Of a stretch of DNA of 49,507 nucleotides, positions 38,288-46,624 are shown piece after piece. The DNA is taken from the NCBI GenBank assembly GCA_028293825.1, contig JAQGNY010000044.1, forward strand, positions 1-49,507. Direction: 5' to 3'. The notes under the pieces are model-generated. The model made no database searches and was not told the origin of the DNA. It worked only from the letters and a program-made list of their open reading frames with translations. Position numbers and translations under genes: made by a program. Numbering within the stretch: the first letter of the stretch is position 1; each line of letters starts with the position of its first letter. The DNA is from Verrucomicrobiaceae bacterium (lineage in GTDB: Bacteria; Pseudomonadota; Gammaproteobacteria; Pseudomonadales; CAMLJR01).

Positions 38288-39517
38288 ATGTTTAAACCAG
38301 GCGCTCTTGCCGGTATTCGCGTACTCGATATGACACGCGTAATTGCGGGTCCTTACGCCGGGCAGATTTTTGGCGATCTCGGTGCCGAGGTTATAAAAAT
38401 CGAACGACAGGGCGAGGGCGACGATGTGCGCCGTGTTGGCCCGCCGTGGATGAAAGATGCCGATGGCAACGACACTAAAGAATCGACTTATTTCCACGCG
38501 GTCAATCGCAATAAACAATCGGTGACGATCGATTACGCCCAGCCCGAAGGCGCGCAGTTATTGCGCGAACTCGCGACAAAAGCCGATGTACTGATTGAAA
38601 ATTATCGGCCGCGCACATTGGAAAAATACGGCCTCGGCTACGAGGATTTAAAAGCGATTAATCCGCGATTGATTTATTGCTCGCTGAGCGGCTTCGGGCA
38701 AACGGGCCCCTACGCCGAGCGTTCCGGTTACGACTATTTGGTACAGGCAATGGCCGGTTTGATGTCGGTAACAGGCTTGCCAGTTGGAGAACCCGGCGCA
38801 GGGCCGTTGCGCGTGGGAATTCCCATTGCCGATATTTTTGCCGGACTTTACAGCGTGATCGGTGTACTCGCTGCAATTAATCACCGCAACAATACTGGCA
38901 TCGGCCAGTACATCGATGTGTCGTTATTCGAATCGCAATTGGCGGGCATGCTCAATACATTTTCGGCGTGGTTTAACGCCGGCGCTGAATTGGGACGTAC
39001 CGGCAACGATCATCCGAGCGCATCGCCGTACGGTGTTTATCCCGTCGACGATGGTTATATTTTGATTGCGACATTTAACGATCGCGAATTTGTGCGCCTC
39101 GCCAAAGCGTTGGGTCATGCGGAATGGAGTAGCGATGAACGCTTCGCCACCAATGGTGCGCGTGTTGGCAATCGGCCATTGTTAAAACAATTGGTGACCG
39201 ATGCGCTACGCGGGAAAACCATGCACGAGTGGGTCGAATTATTAAATAAGGCGACGGTGTCGTGCGGTCCGTTGAACACGATGCAGGATATCGCCACAGA
39301 TCCGCACGTGCAGGCGCGCGAATTAATCGTGCAGATGCAACATGAAATAACTGGCCCAGTGAAAGTAACGGCCAGCCCGATTCGACTTTCGGAAACGCCG
39401 GTGAGTTATCGTCTGCCGCCGCCGCAAATCGGCGAGCACACTAGCGTTGTGTTGCAAAATTGGTTGCAGCTCGATTCAAAACAAATCGACGCGCTGCGCG
39501 CAAAAAATGTGATCTGA
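38288..39517 (+). CDS. Class III CoA-transferase (CaiB/BaiF family)
   Basis: A 409-residue enzyme moving CoA between carboxylic acids. The N-terminal motif is LAGIRVLDMTRVIAGPYAGQ, then IKIERQGEGDD and VLIENYRPRTLEKYGL. The catalytic Asp is Asp149 in SGYDYLVQAMAG (equivalent to Asp169 of formyl-CoA transferase). AAGAGG is upstream of the ATG. It would activate the acid substrate, or an acid produced by the alcohol/aldehyde dehydrogenases, to its CoA ester for the downstream dehydrogenases. It begins the sub-module CoA-transferase/ACAD/ACAD, which is bounded on each side by a different repeat element. Confidence 0.95.
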   Translation: MFKPGALAGIRVLDMTRVIAGPYAGQIFGDLGAEVIKIERQGEGDDVRRVGPPWMKDADGNDTKESTYFHAVNRNKQSVTIDYAQPEGAQLLRELATKADVLIENYRPRTLEKYGLGYEDLKAINPRLIYCSLSGFGQTGPYAERSGYDYLVQAMAGLMSVTGLPVGEPGAGPLRVGIPIADIFAGLYSVIGVLAAINHRNNTGIGQYIDVSLFESQLAGMLNTFSAWFNAGAELGRTGNDHPSASPYGVYPVDDGYILIATFNDREFVRLAKALGHAEWSSDERFATNGARVGNRPLLKQLVTDALRGKTMHEWVELLNKATVSCGPLNTMQDIATDPHVQARELIVQMQHEITGPVKVTASPIRLSETPVSYRLPPPQIGEHTSVVLQNWLQLDSKQIDALRAKNVI

Positions 39518-39523
39518 GGTTTT

Positions 39524-40720
39524 ATGTCGCTGCCCTTTCGTTATCCGCCATTTTCAATTCCCACTGAGTTCGACGCGCTGCGCCGCGAGGTGCGTGAATT
39601 TTTAAATGAAGCGGCAAAAAACTGGTCCGGTTGGGATTTGGGTCATTCGTGGATGGCATTCAATCGCGAATTTAGCCGCGAAGTCGGACGACGCGGTTGG
39701 ATCGGCATCACCTGGCCGAAACAATATGGCGGTCACGAGCGCACCGCGCTTGAGCGCTACGTGGTGGTTGAAGAAATGCTCGCAATCGGTGCGCCGGTCG
39801 GCGCGCATTGGGTCGGCGACAGGCAAAGCGGTCCGCTGTTATTGCGCATCGGCAGCGAAGCGCAGAAGCAGCGTTTCTTGCCGGGTATTGCTGCAGGTGA
39901 ATTGGCTTTTTGTATCGGTTTATCCGAGCCCGGTGCCGGGTCCGATTTGGCGTCGATTCGCTCGCGCGCTGAACGCGTCGCTGGCGGCTGGCAATTAAAC
40001 GGTCGCAAAGTGTGGACGACGTACGCGCAGCACAGCGATTTTATGATTGGTTTATTTCGCTCGCACGGCTCTCCCCCTCTTGATGTAAATAAAGGGACGG
40101 ACAAACATAAAGGCCTATCGCAATTTTTAATCGATTTAAAAACGCCCGGTATTGAAGTGCGCCCGATTCGCGATTTAACCGGAGAAGCGCATTTCAACGA
40201 AATTACTTTCGACGATGTATTCGTGCCGGATGATTTATTGCTCGGCCAGGAAGGCGAAGGCTGGGCGCAAGCAAATGCGGAGCTTGCGTTCGAGCGCAGC
40301 GGCCCGGATCGCTATTTGAGCTCCTTTCCGTTATTGGCGCCAACGATAGATGCAGTGCGCGCGGACGAACGAAGCGATCTGCCTGCTACAAATGACCGAT
40401 TAACGGCGCGGCGAATCGGCGAAGCGGTGGCCGATATCGTCACGTTGCGTGAAATGTCGTTATCTATTCTCGGTCGTCTTGCCGATGGTGAAACACCGGC
40501 GCAGGAAGCGGCGTTGACCAAAGATCTTGGCACCACGTTCGAGCAGCGATTGCCGGAAATGGTTCGCGAAATTCGCGAGCAACTGCCGGTGCGCGACGAC
40601 TCGCAAGCGCTGTCGGCGATGCATGTATTCCTCACCGAAACGACGCCGACATTTTCATTGCGCGGCGGCACGCGTGAAATTATGCGCGGCATTATTGCGC
40701 GGGGGCTGGGCTTGCGATGA
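39524..40720 (+). CDS. Acyl-CoA dehydrogenase, pair 2, subunit with the middle-domain motif
   Basis: A 398-residue ACAD. The N-terminal part reads RRGWIGITWPKQYGG. The middle domain shows GLSEPGAGSDLASIRS and NGRKVWTTYAQHSD, and AFERSGPDR includes the likely catalytic-base region. The end has RGGTREIMRGIIARGLG. No RxQFG..I..FQ motif is seen, so the FAD site is probably completed by the partner at 40717, whose ATG overlaps this stop as ATGA. GAGG precedes the ATG, 6 bases after the CoA-transferase stop. It is a diverged paralogue of the 36946 protein, probably acting on a different chain length or position. Confidence 0.92.
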   Translation: MSLPFRYPPFSIPTEFDALRREVREFLNEAAKNWSGWDLGHSWMAFNREFSREVGRRGWIGITWPKQYGGHERTALERYVVVEEMLAIGAPVGAHWVGDRQSGPLLLRIGSEAQKQRFLPGIAAGELAFCIGLSEPGAGSDLASIRSRAERVAGGWQLNGRKVWTTYAQHSDFMIGLFRSHGSPPLDVNKGTDKHKGLSQFLIDLKTPGIEVRPIRDLTGEAHFNEITFDDVFVPDDLLLGQEGEGWAQANAELAFERSGPDRYLSSFPLLAPTIDAVRADERSDLPATNDRLTARRIGEAVADIVTLREMSLSILGRLADGETPAQEAALTKDLGTTFEQRLPEMVREIREQLPVRDDSQALSAMHVFLTETTPTFSLRGGTREIMRGIIARGLGLR

Positions 40721-41775
40721 ATGCGATTAATACGGAAATGGAAGTCGGAGAATTGCTTGCGGAGCAGCTCGCACGCTTATTTAGCGAACGCGTGACGCAT
40801 CAAGCGCTGACTCGCGTCGAGCAGGGCGCATTCGATCAAGTACTTTGGGGCGATATCGAACAGCTTGGTGTAGTAGGCGCTCTAACACCGGAGCTTGCTG
40901 GTGGCGCCGGTTTAAATTGGACGCAATGCGCGGCGATATTTCAAACGCTGGGCGAACACGCGGCGCCAATTCCGTTGGCCGAAGCAATGCTGGCGACATG
41001 GGCGCTTGGCCGCGCCGGAATTGAAGCGGATACGACGCGACTTACCGTAAGTAGCGCAATTTTCGAAATCGATACGAACGGGAAATTGCACGGCGCCGAC
41101 TCATTATTGCCGTGGGCGGCGCATGCACAAAGCGTGGTCGCGATTGCAAAAGCCGGCGACGATTATCGACTCTGTTTATTTTTAATCGCCGATGCAGAAA
41201 TTAATTCGTTGCAAACGATTGCGCGCTTGCCGAGTTCGCAATTAATCGCGCGTGGTGTTACGCCGCAAATTAATGTTCCAGCTCCGAATATCTTTGGTCC
41301 GTTAGGCTTGCAACCGGCCTTAGCTACCGCGCGTGCGACGGCATTGGCCGGCACATTAGCGCGTATGCTCGAATTAACTATCGAGTATGCGAACACCCGC
41401 AGCCAGTTCGGAAAAACCATCGGCCGCTTTCAAGCGATTCAACATCTGATTGCGGAGTTCGCCGAATTGACCGCCGCCGCACAAGTCGCCGCAGCATTTG
41501 CGTGTCGGCAATTCGATCGTGGTGTTGATGCTTCGGAACGCGGCGCCGCGGTCGCAAAAATTCGCGCCGGTCAATCGGCGACGCGTGCGGCCATGATCGC
41601 GCATCAAGTATTCGGCGCGATTGGTTTTACCGACGAACATATTCTGCATTTTTATTCGCGCCGGTTGTGGCAGTGGCGCAGCGAAGCCGGCAGCGAGCAT
41701 TGGTGGGCCGAATGGCTCGGCCAGCAAACATTGGCGGCGGGTGGCGATGCGTTATGGAGCGGAATTACCGGCTGA
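40717..41775 (+). CDS. Acyl-CoA dehydrogenase, pair 2, subunit with the C-terminal FAD motif
   Basis: A 352-residue ACAD, shorter than single-gene ACADs (about 380-400). The N-terminal domain is reduced. The C-terminal domain has NTRSQFGKTIGRFQAIQHL, the classic flavin-adenine-contacting motif, and VFGAIGFTDEHILHFYSRRLW. The middle domain lacks S-E-P-G-A-G-S-D. It is complementary to the preceding ACAD and translationally coupled to it (ATGA). The arrangement parallels alpha2-beta2 ACADs of steroid side-chain degradation. Heteromer formation is inference. Confidence 0.9.
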   Translation: MNAINTEMEVGELLAEQLARLFSERVTHQALTRVEQGAFDQVLWGDIEQLGVVGALTPELAGGAGLNWTQCAAIFQTLGEHAAPIPLAEAMLATWALGRAGIEADTTRLTVSSAIFEIDTNGKLHGADSLLPWAAHAQSVVAIAKAGDDYRLCLFLIADAEINSLQTIARLPSSQLIARGVTPQINVPAPNIFGPLGLQPALATARATALAGTLARMLELTIEYANTRSQFGKTIGRFQAIQHLIAEFAELTAAAQVAAAFACRQFDRGVDASERGAAVAKIRAGQSATRAAMIAHQVFGAIGFTDEHILHFYSRRLWQWRSEAGSEHWWAEWLGQQTLAAGGDALWSGITG

Positions 41776-41787
41776 AATGAATTCATT

Positions 41788-41867
41788 TTGTAGGGGCGCT
41801 GCTTGTCGCACCCTTGTACGAATCAGCGTGCGATATTGATTGGATGCAGCAAGCGGCACTCCTACAA
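41788..41867. repeat. REP-like inverted repeat element
   Basis: TTGTAGGGGCGCTGCTTG at 41788-41805 and CAAGCGGCACTCCTACAA at 41850-41867 are inverted copies matching at 15 of 18 positions, with an inner TCGCAC/GTGCGA pair (41806-41811 and 41828-41833). The TTGTAGG...CCTACAA ends resemble REP/BIME sequences of pseudomonads and relatives. It marks the right edge of the CoA-transferase/ACAD sub-module and lies outside the neighbouring CDSs once the next SDR start is placed at 41898. Confidence 0.8.
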
Positions 41868-41897
41868 ATAAACAAGATAATAATCGGAGGCGAAGTG

Positions 41898-42770
41898 GTG
41901 AATCAGAATTTAAAAAATGTTGTCGCGGTAATTACCGGCAGCAGTCGCGGCGTCGGTCGCGGCATAGCGGTAGCGTTAGGCCGACACGGCGCGACGGTGT
42001 ATGTAACAGGGCGTAGTGCGAAGGCTGGTGATTCGCCGTTTCCCGGTACCGTATTCGAAGCCGCTGAAGAAGTGACGGCGGCAGGTGGAGTTGGCATTCC
42101 GGTAGTATGCGATTTCAGCGATGACGCGCAAATAAAAAAATTATTCCAGCAGGTCGAGCGCGAACAAGGCAAGTTACATATTCTCGTCAACAACGCATCG
42201 GTAATTCCGCCGGAGTTGTATTCACCCGGTCCATTCTGGACCAAATCGATTGATATCGTAGCGTTGCTTGATGTCGGTTTGCGTTCCTCCTATATCGCCA
42301 GTTATTACGCAGCACCGTTGCTGGTGCGCGGTGGGCGCGGCGTTGTCGTCAACACGTCGACTTACGGCGCTTCCTCTTATATTCACGGCCCGGTTTACGG
42401 CGCGCAAAAAGCGGGACACGACAAACTCGCCACCGATATGGCAATTGATTTTCGCGAGCACAATGTTGCGGCAGTTTCGTATTGGTTTGGCGCAGTGGCC
42501 ACCGAGCGCCATGAAATGGCTGTGGCTAATTTGCCGCCCGGTGAAGGTTACGGCGGCGTATTTAAGGTGATCGAAGGCCGCGAATTCGGTGGCCATGTAC
42601 TTGCCGCAATGTACAACGATTCGGCGCTTATGCAGCGTTCCGGTCAGGTTATTATCGTGGCGGAGCTGGCGCAGGAATACGGCATTAAAGATGTTGGCGA
42701 TGTCGAACCGCCCAGCTATCGCGGCGTGCTTGGTTTTCCGCATGTACAACATCCGTCGATTATTGTGTGA
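41898..42770 (+). CDS. SDR family protein (DHRS1-like)
   Basis: A 290-residue SDR longer than the classical size. ITGSSRGVGRGIAVALGRHGATVYVTGRS is the nucleotide-binding part (strand-2 end GRS suggests NADP), then VCDFSDD, VNNAS, NTSTYG, and YGAQK with Tyr and Lys. The C-terminal 60 residues lack the usual DGG. Pattern and length recall the DHRS1-like group. The start is one of two consecutive GTG codons (41895/41898) after GGAGG. The longer ATG at 41814 would translate through the REP-like repeat and is rejected. Unknown substrate; probably a ring or side-chain ketone/alcohol. Confidence 0.87.
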   Translation: MNQNLKNVVAVITGSSRGVGRGIAVALGRHGATVYVTGRSAKAGDSPFPGTVFEAAEEVTAAGGVGIPVVCDFSDDAQIKKLFQQVEREQGKLHILVNNASVIPPELYSPGPFWTKSIDIVALLDVGLRSSYIASYYAAPLLVRGGRGVVVNTSTYGASSYIHGPVYGAQKAGHDKLATDMAIDFREHNVAAVSYWFGAVATERHEMAVANLPPGEGYGGVFKVIEGREFGGHVLAAMYNDSALMQRSGQVIIVAELAQEYGIKDVGDVEPPSYRGVLGFPHVQHPSIIV

Positions 42771-42817
42771 ATAAATAATTTCCGCTGTAAGAAAAATAAT
42801 TATCTGGAGTGAGATGC

Positions 42818-43636
42818 ATGAATCGATTTACAGGAAAGGTTGCGATTGTTACCGGCGGTGCGTCCGGCATTGGCGCAGCAGTGTGTCGGCGCATCGTTGC
42901 CGAGGGCGGCAAAGTTGCAGTGGCGGATTTAAACGGCGAACGCGCCGCAGCACTGGCGAAAGAAATCGGCAGCGCGGCGCTGGCCGTGCAATTCGATGCA
43001 GCCGAAGAAGAATCGATTCGCAATTTGGTTGCAACCACCGTCAAACATTTCGGTAGCCTGCATGTGCTGCACAACAACGCGGCGGATATTTCGGCGGCAA
43101 TTCAAGTCGGCGATACCAATGCCGTCGATATCGACATGGCCGTTTGGGACCGCGTAATGAATGTGAATTTGCGCGGCTATTTGGTCGGCTGCAAATACGC
43201 GATTCCGCATATCGCCGCAGCGGGTGGCGGCAGCATTGTGAATACGGCGTCGGGTGCCGGTTTGCAGGGCGATCTTGTGCGCATCGCGTACGGCACATCG
43301 AAAGGCGCAATCATGTCGTTGACGCGTTATGTCGCCACGCAACATGCGCATCAAAATATTCGTTGTAACGCCGTCGCACCCGGTTTGGTTATTACGCCGG
43401 CATTGAAAGATGGCGATCCGGGTTTGATCGGAATTTTAAAACGCCACACGCTGCTCGAATTTGCCCAGCCCGAAGAAATTGCATCGATGGTGGCGTATCT
43501 CGCGTCGGACGAATCGCGCTATGTGACCGGACAGGTATTGACCATCGATGGTGGTCTCAGCATTCACAATCCGATGATTGCCGATCTGCAGGATTACATG
43601 ACGCAAGCTGGCGCGGCGGCGCAACAAAACAAATAA
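42818..43636 (+). CDS. SDR family oxidoreductase, paralogue of the SDR at 4400
   Basis: A 272-residue classical SDR: TGGASGIG, VADLN (Asp, NAD), HNNAA, TASGAG with Ser, YGTSK, and IDGG. The ATG at 42818 lies 8 bases after GGAGTG; the GTG at 42809 overlaps that ribosome site. Extended similarity to the 4400-5209 protein, including the acidic insertion TNAVDIDMAVWDRVMNVN (the other has TTAVDIPFATWNAVMNVN) and a C-terminal extension, indicates a duplicated gene. It likely oxidises a hydroxyacyl or ring hydroxyl. Confidence 0.92.
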   Translation: MNRFTGKVAIVTGGASGIGAAVCRRIVAEGGKVAVADLNGERAAALAKEIGSAALAVQFDAAEEESIRNLVATTVKHFGSLHVLHNNAADISAAIQVGDTNAVDIDMAVWDRVMNVNLRGYLVGCKYAIPHIAAAGGGSIVNTASGAGLQGDLVRIAYGTSKGAIMSLTRYVATQHAHQNIRCNAVAPGLVITPALKDGDPGLIGILKRHTLLEFAQPEEIASMVAYLASDESRYVTGQVLTIDGGLSIHNPMIADLQDYMTQAGAAAQQNK

Positions 43637-43670
43637 GCTGAAATTGATAAATTATTAAAGAGCGTAAGTA

Positions 43671-44828
43671 ATGGAAAAATTTCCGCGTGGTCGCGCTGCA
43701 ATTATCGGCGCAGCCACTTACGGCATGGGCGAATGTCCGCATCATCGTCCGCTCGATATGGCGGCGAAGGCGGCAACGCTGGCGCTCGCCGATGCGAATT
43801 TGGAACTCGGTGCGGTCGATGCGTTATTTGTGTGTTTGCCGGACGACGCGTTGGCGGGAATGGCGGCGGCGGAATATCTCGGCATTAAACCGCGTTACAC
43901 CGATTGCAATCGCACCGGCGGCTCCGCGTTTTTATCGCACGCGATTGTCGCGTCGTTGATGCTCGATGCCGGATATATCGACACCGCATTGATTATGTAC
44001 GGCAGCAATCAGCGCACTGGCGCCGGTGGTTTGGTCACGCTGCGGCAATCGTCGCTGTATGAAAAACCGTACAAGCCGATGAACCCATTGTCGTCGTACG
44101 CGCTCGCTACCGCGCGTCATATGTACGAATACGGCACCACACGCGAACAACTCGCCGCTGTGGCTGTTGCAGCGCGGCAGTGGGCGAATTTAAACCCCGA
44201 CGCATTTATGTACGGCAAGGGTGAACTGACGATTGAAGAATGTATTAACGCACGCATGGTGTCCGATCCATTATCGGTGCGCGATTGCTGTTTGATTACC
44301 GACGGTGCCGCAGCGGTGGTATTGACGCGCGCCGACCGCGCAAAAACGCTGCGTAAAAATCCGATTTATATTCTCGGCGCAGCGGCGGCAATCGAGCATG
44401 CGAACATCGATCAGATGAGCGATTTAACCACGACGCCTGCGGTTGAATCGGGGCGTCGTGCATTTGCAATTGCCGGCGTTATACCGAGCGATATCGATGT
44501 GGTCGAGTTGTACGATGCATTCACCATCAACACTATTTTATTTCTCGAAGATTTAGGTTTCTGTCCGAAGGGCGAGGGCGGTCGCTTCGTGCAGGACGGT
44601 CGCATCTCACCCGGCGGCGAATTGCCGGTGAATACCAATGGTGGCGGCTTGTCGTGTTGCCATCCCGGTATGTACGGTTTATTCACGATGGTGGAAGCCT
44701 GTGTGCAATTACGCGGCGAAGGTGGCGCACGCCAAATTAAAAATGCCGAATTGGCATTGGCGCACGCGAATGGCGGCGTGCTGTCGAGTGAAGCCACGAT
44801 GATTCTCGGTACCGCAGCAACGCTTTAA
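43671..44828 (+). CDS. Thiolase-like protein without nucleophilic Cys (possible Ltp2-type aldolase)
   Basis: A 385-residue thiolase-superfamily protein of the lipid-transfer/SCP-x branch. Where true thiolases carry C-G-S-G, it has RTGGSAF (Gly83-Gly84), so the Cys nucleophile is missing. GHP is changed to CCHPGMYG (His331). Tyr281 (ELYDAF) and Tyr335 (GMYG) are in regions where, from memory, the steroid-pathway aldolase Ltp2 has catalytic tyrosines. Ltp2-type enzymes need a DUF35 partner, and a DUF35 gene heads this run at 34580. A retro-aldol cleavage of a beta-hydroxyacyl-CoA is therefore more likely than thiolysis. This is inference; a classical thiolase is at 29462. Confidence 0.87.
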   Translation: MEKFPRGRAAIIGAATYGMGECPHHRPLDMAAKAATLALADANLELGAVDALFVCLPDDALAGMAAAEYLGIKPRYTDCNRTGGSAFLSHAIVASLMLDAGYIDTALIMYGSNQRTGAGGLVTLRQSSLYEKPYKPMNPLSSYALATARHMYEYGTTREQLAAVAVAARQWANLNPDAFMYGKGELTIEECINARMVSDPLSVRDCCLITDGAAAVVLTRADRAKTLRKNPIYILGAAAAIEHANIDQMSDLTTTPAVESGRRAFAIAGVIPSDIDVVELYDAFTINTILFLEDLGFCPKGEGGRFVQDGRISPGGELPVNTNGGGLSCCHPGMYGLFTMVEACVQLRGEGGARQIKNAELALAHANGGVLSSEATMILGTAATL

Positions 44829-44898
44829 AAGTTTATTTTCATTTTCATTTTTCATTTTTTAAAAAGTATTTTCTTTTAATTATTTCAGGCAGGCATTT

Positions 44899-45693
44899 AT
44901 GGACTTCTCGCATTACGAATTTTTTCTGGTCGAACGCGACGGTAAAGTGTTGACGATTACACTGAACAGCCCCGACAAACTCAATGCGTTCAGCGAACGT
45001 GGCCATCGCGAACTATCGCGTATTTTTGTTGACGCCGCCGAAGATGAGGAGACAGAAGTTATCGTCGTTACCGGCGCCGGTCGTGCATTTACTGCCGGCG
45101 GCGATCTGCAATACATGCAGAAATTGCGCGACGAACCGGCACTGATGCATCGCACTGTGCGCGAAGCGAAGCGCATTGTGTTTTCGCTGCTCGACTGCGA
45201 TAAGCCAATCATTTGCAAAGTGAACGGCGATGCAATTGGGCTCGGTACCACGCTGGCGTTGTTTTGCGATGTGGTATTCGCAGTAGAAACCGCTAAGTTT
45301 GCTGATCCGCATAATAATGTTGCGTTGATTGCAGGTGATGGCGGCGCGATTATGTGGCCGCAATTAATCGGCTATGCGCGCGCGAAACATTATTTATTTA
45401 CCGGCGAAGCGTTGACGGCGAAAGATGCACAGGCGATGGGTTTGATTCACGCGGCAGTGCCGAAAGAAGAACTGGACGCGCAAGTAGATGCCTATGTGAA
45501 TCGTTTGTTGCGCATGCCGATCCAATCGATTCGGTGGAGCAAACAGACGATGAATATTCCGCTGAAGCAACTCGCGCACAGCATGATGGATGCAGGAATG
45601 GCGTACGAAGCAGTGGCCGGGCAAACGGACGATCATGGCGAGGCGATTGCAGCTTTCCGTGAAAAGCGCAAACCGCAATTCACCGGCCAATAA
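44899..45693 (+). CDS. Enoyl-CoA hydratase/isomerase family protein with altered catalytic residues
   Basis: A 264-residue crotonase. Typical features: NSPDKLNAF near 24-31, GAGRAFTAGGDL (oxyanion hole/CoA loop), GDAIGLGTT, AKFADPHNN, and the C-terminal FREKRKPQF. The two catalytic glutamates of enoyl-CoA hydratase (Glu144 and Glu164 in rat) align with Thr118 and His138, so ordinary hydration is doubtful. Asp147 (AGDGG) lies in the pocket region. It may be an isomerase, hydrolase or ring-opening enzyme. A T-rich stretch of 70 bases (44829-44898) precedes it, and AGGCAGG lies before the ATG. Confidence 0.9.
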   Translation: MDFSHYEFFLVERDGKVLTITLNSPDKLNAFSERGHRELSRIFVDAAEDEETEVIVVTGAGRAFTAGGDLQYMQKLRDEPALMHRTVREAKRIVFSLLDCDKPIICKVNGDAIGLGTTLALFCDVVFAVETAKFADPHNNVALIAGDGGAIMWPQLIGYARAKHYLFTGEALTAKDAQAMGLIHAAVPKEELDAQVDAYVNRLLRMPIQSIRWSKQTMNIPLKQLAHSMMDAGMAYEAVAGQTDDHGEAIAAFREKRKPQFTGQ

Positions 45694-45745
45694 CTATCGA
45701 TGTGTCGAATTAATTCGACGTTTGAAAAACACGCAGGAAATAATG

Positions 45746-46546
45746 ATGACTGCACAAACTGATAATGCACCGGTACTGCTCGATATTAGCGAAGGCATCG
45801 CCACGATTCGCTTTAATCGCCCCGACTCGTTAAATGCGGTCGATGTTGAGATGGCGTGTTTGTTCCGCGATCTTGTCGCGCAGGTGGTAGCGAATTCCGC
45901 CGTGCGTGTAATTGTATTGGCGGGTAACGGTCGCGCCTTTGTCGCGGGCGGCGATCTCGGTTATTTTCGTTCAGCTGGTGAAAATGCACCGCAAGCGGCA
46001 CGCGAATTAATCGCGCCGATGCACGCGGCTGTGGAATTGTTGATCAATGCACCGCAGCCGGTTATCGGTAGTTTGCACGGCGCTGTGGCCGGCGCCGGAA
46101 TGAGCCTGGCGGCGGCGGTCGATTTGGCCATAGCGGCGGACAACGCGATATTTAATCTCGCCTATATAAAAATCGGCAATTCACCGGATTGTGGTGCCTC
46201 GTGGACTTTACCGCGCGTGCTCGGACTGCGCAAAGCGATGGAAATCGCGTTGCTGGCCGAGGCTATCGATGCCAACGAAGCGCATCGCATCGGCTTGGTA
46301 AATCGCGTCGTGCCACTCGATAAATTGGCCGAAGAAACGGCGAAAATTGCAAGCAAGTTGGCTAAATCCGCTCCAGCGGGAATTGCTTCGACCAAACGTT
46401 TATTGAACGCGGGATTTCAAAATTCGCTGCACCAGCAGCTCGGCCACGAAGCGGATTCGTTTGCTAGCAACGCCGGTACGCATGATTTTCGCGAAGCGCT
46501 CGATGCATTTTTCGAAAAACGTAAACCGGAGTTCCAAGGCCGCTAA
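45746..46546 (+). CDS. Enoyl-CoA hydratase/isomerase family protein (PaaG-like)
   Basis: A 266-residue crotonase. FNRPDSLNAV, GNGRAFVAGGDL, GAVAGAGMSLA, IKIGNSPDCGASWTLPRVLG and FFEKRKPEFQGR are family marks. The Glu144/Glu164 positions are not Glu. Asp148 in SPDCG aligns with the catalytic Asp of PaaG-type 2,3/3,4-isomerases (PDxGG). A double-bond or epoxide isomerase of a CoA thioester is therefore more likely than a hydratase. Two adjacent ATGs (45743, 45746) follow AGGA; the second has the better spacing. The longer frame to 45590 overlaps the previous gene and is rejected. Confidence 0.92.
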   Translation: MTAQTDNAPVLLDISEGIATIRFNRPDSLNAVDVEMACLFRDLVAQVVANSAVRVIVLAGNGRAFVAGGDLGYFRSAGENAPQAARELIAPMHAAVELLINAPQPVIGSLHGAVAGAGMSLAAAVDLAIAADNAIFNLAYIKIGNSPDCGASWTLPRVLGLRKAMEIALLAEAIDANEAHRIGLVNRVVPLDKLAEETAKIASKLAKSAPAGIASTKRLLNAGFQNSLHQQLGHEADSFASNAGTHDFREALDAFFEKRKPEFQGR

Positions 46547-46624
46547 TTTATAAGTTTTGCTCACTGCGTTATGCTGCTCTCCACTTTCATAAAATCAAAA
46601 TAATGCATCAAAGAGGGAGGCGTA

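Noticed and set aside
41814-41897. Longer start of the SDR at 41898
   Set aside because: It would translate through the REP-like inverted repeat. GGAGG lies just before the GTG codons at 41895/41898.
43671-44828. Ordinary 3-ketoacyl-CoA thiolase
   Set aside because: The nucleophilic Cys and the GHP context are missing; the intact thiolase is at 29462-30676.
44829-44898. T-rich tract with repeated TTTTCAT units as a possible regulatory RNA or repeat
   Set aside because: The units are irregular and low-complexity, with no stable hairpin. It is recorded only as an A/T-rich spacer.
45590-45742. Longer start of the second crotonase
   Set aside because: It lies inside the preceding crotonase gene, while AGGA precedes the ATG pair at 45743/45746.
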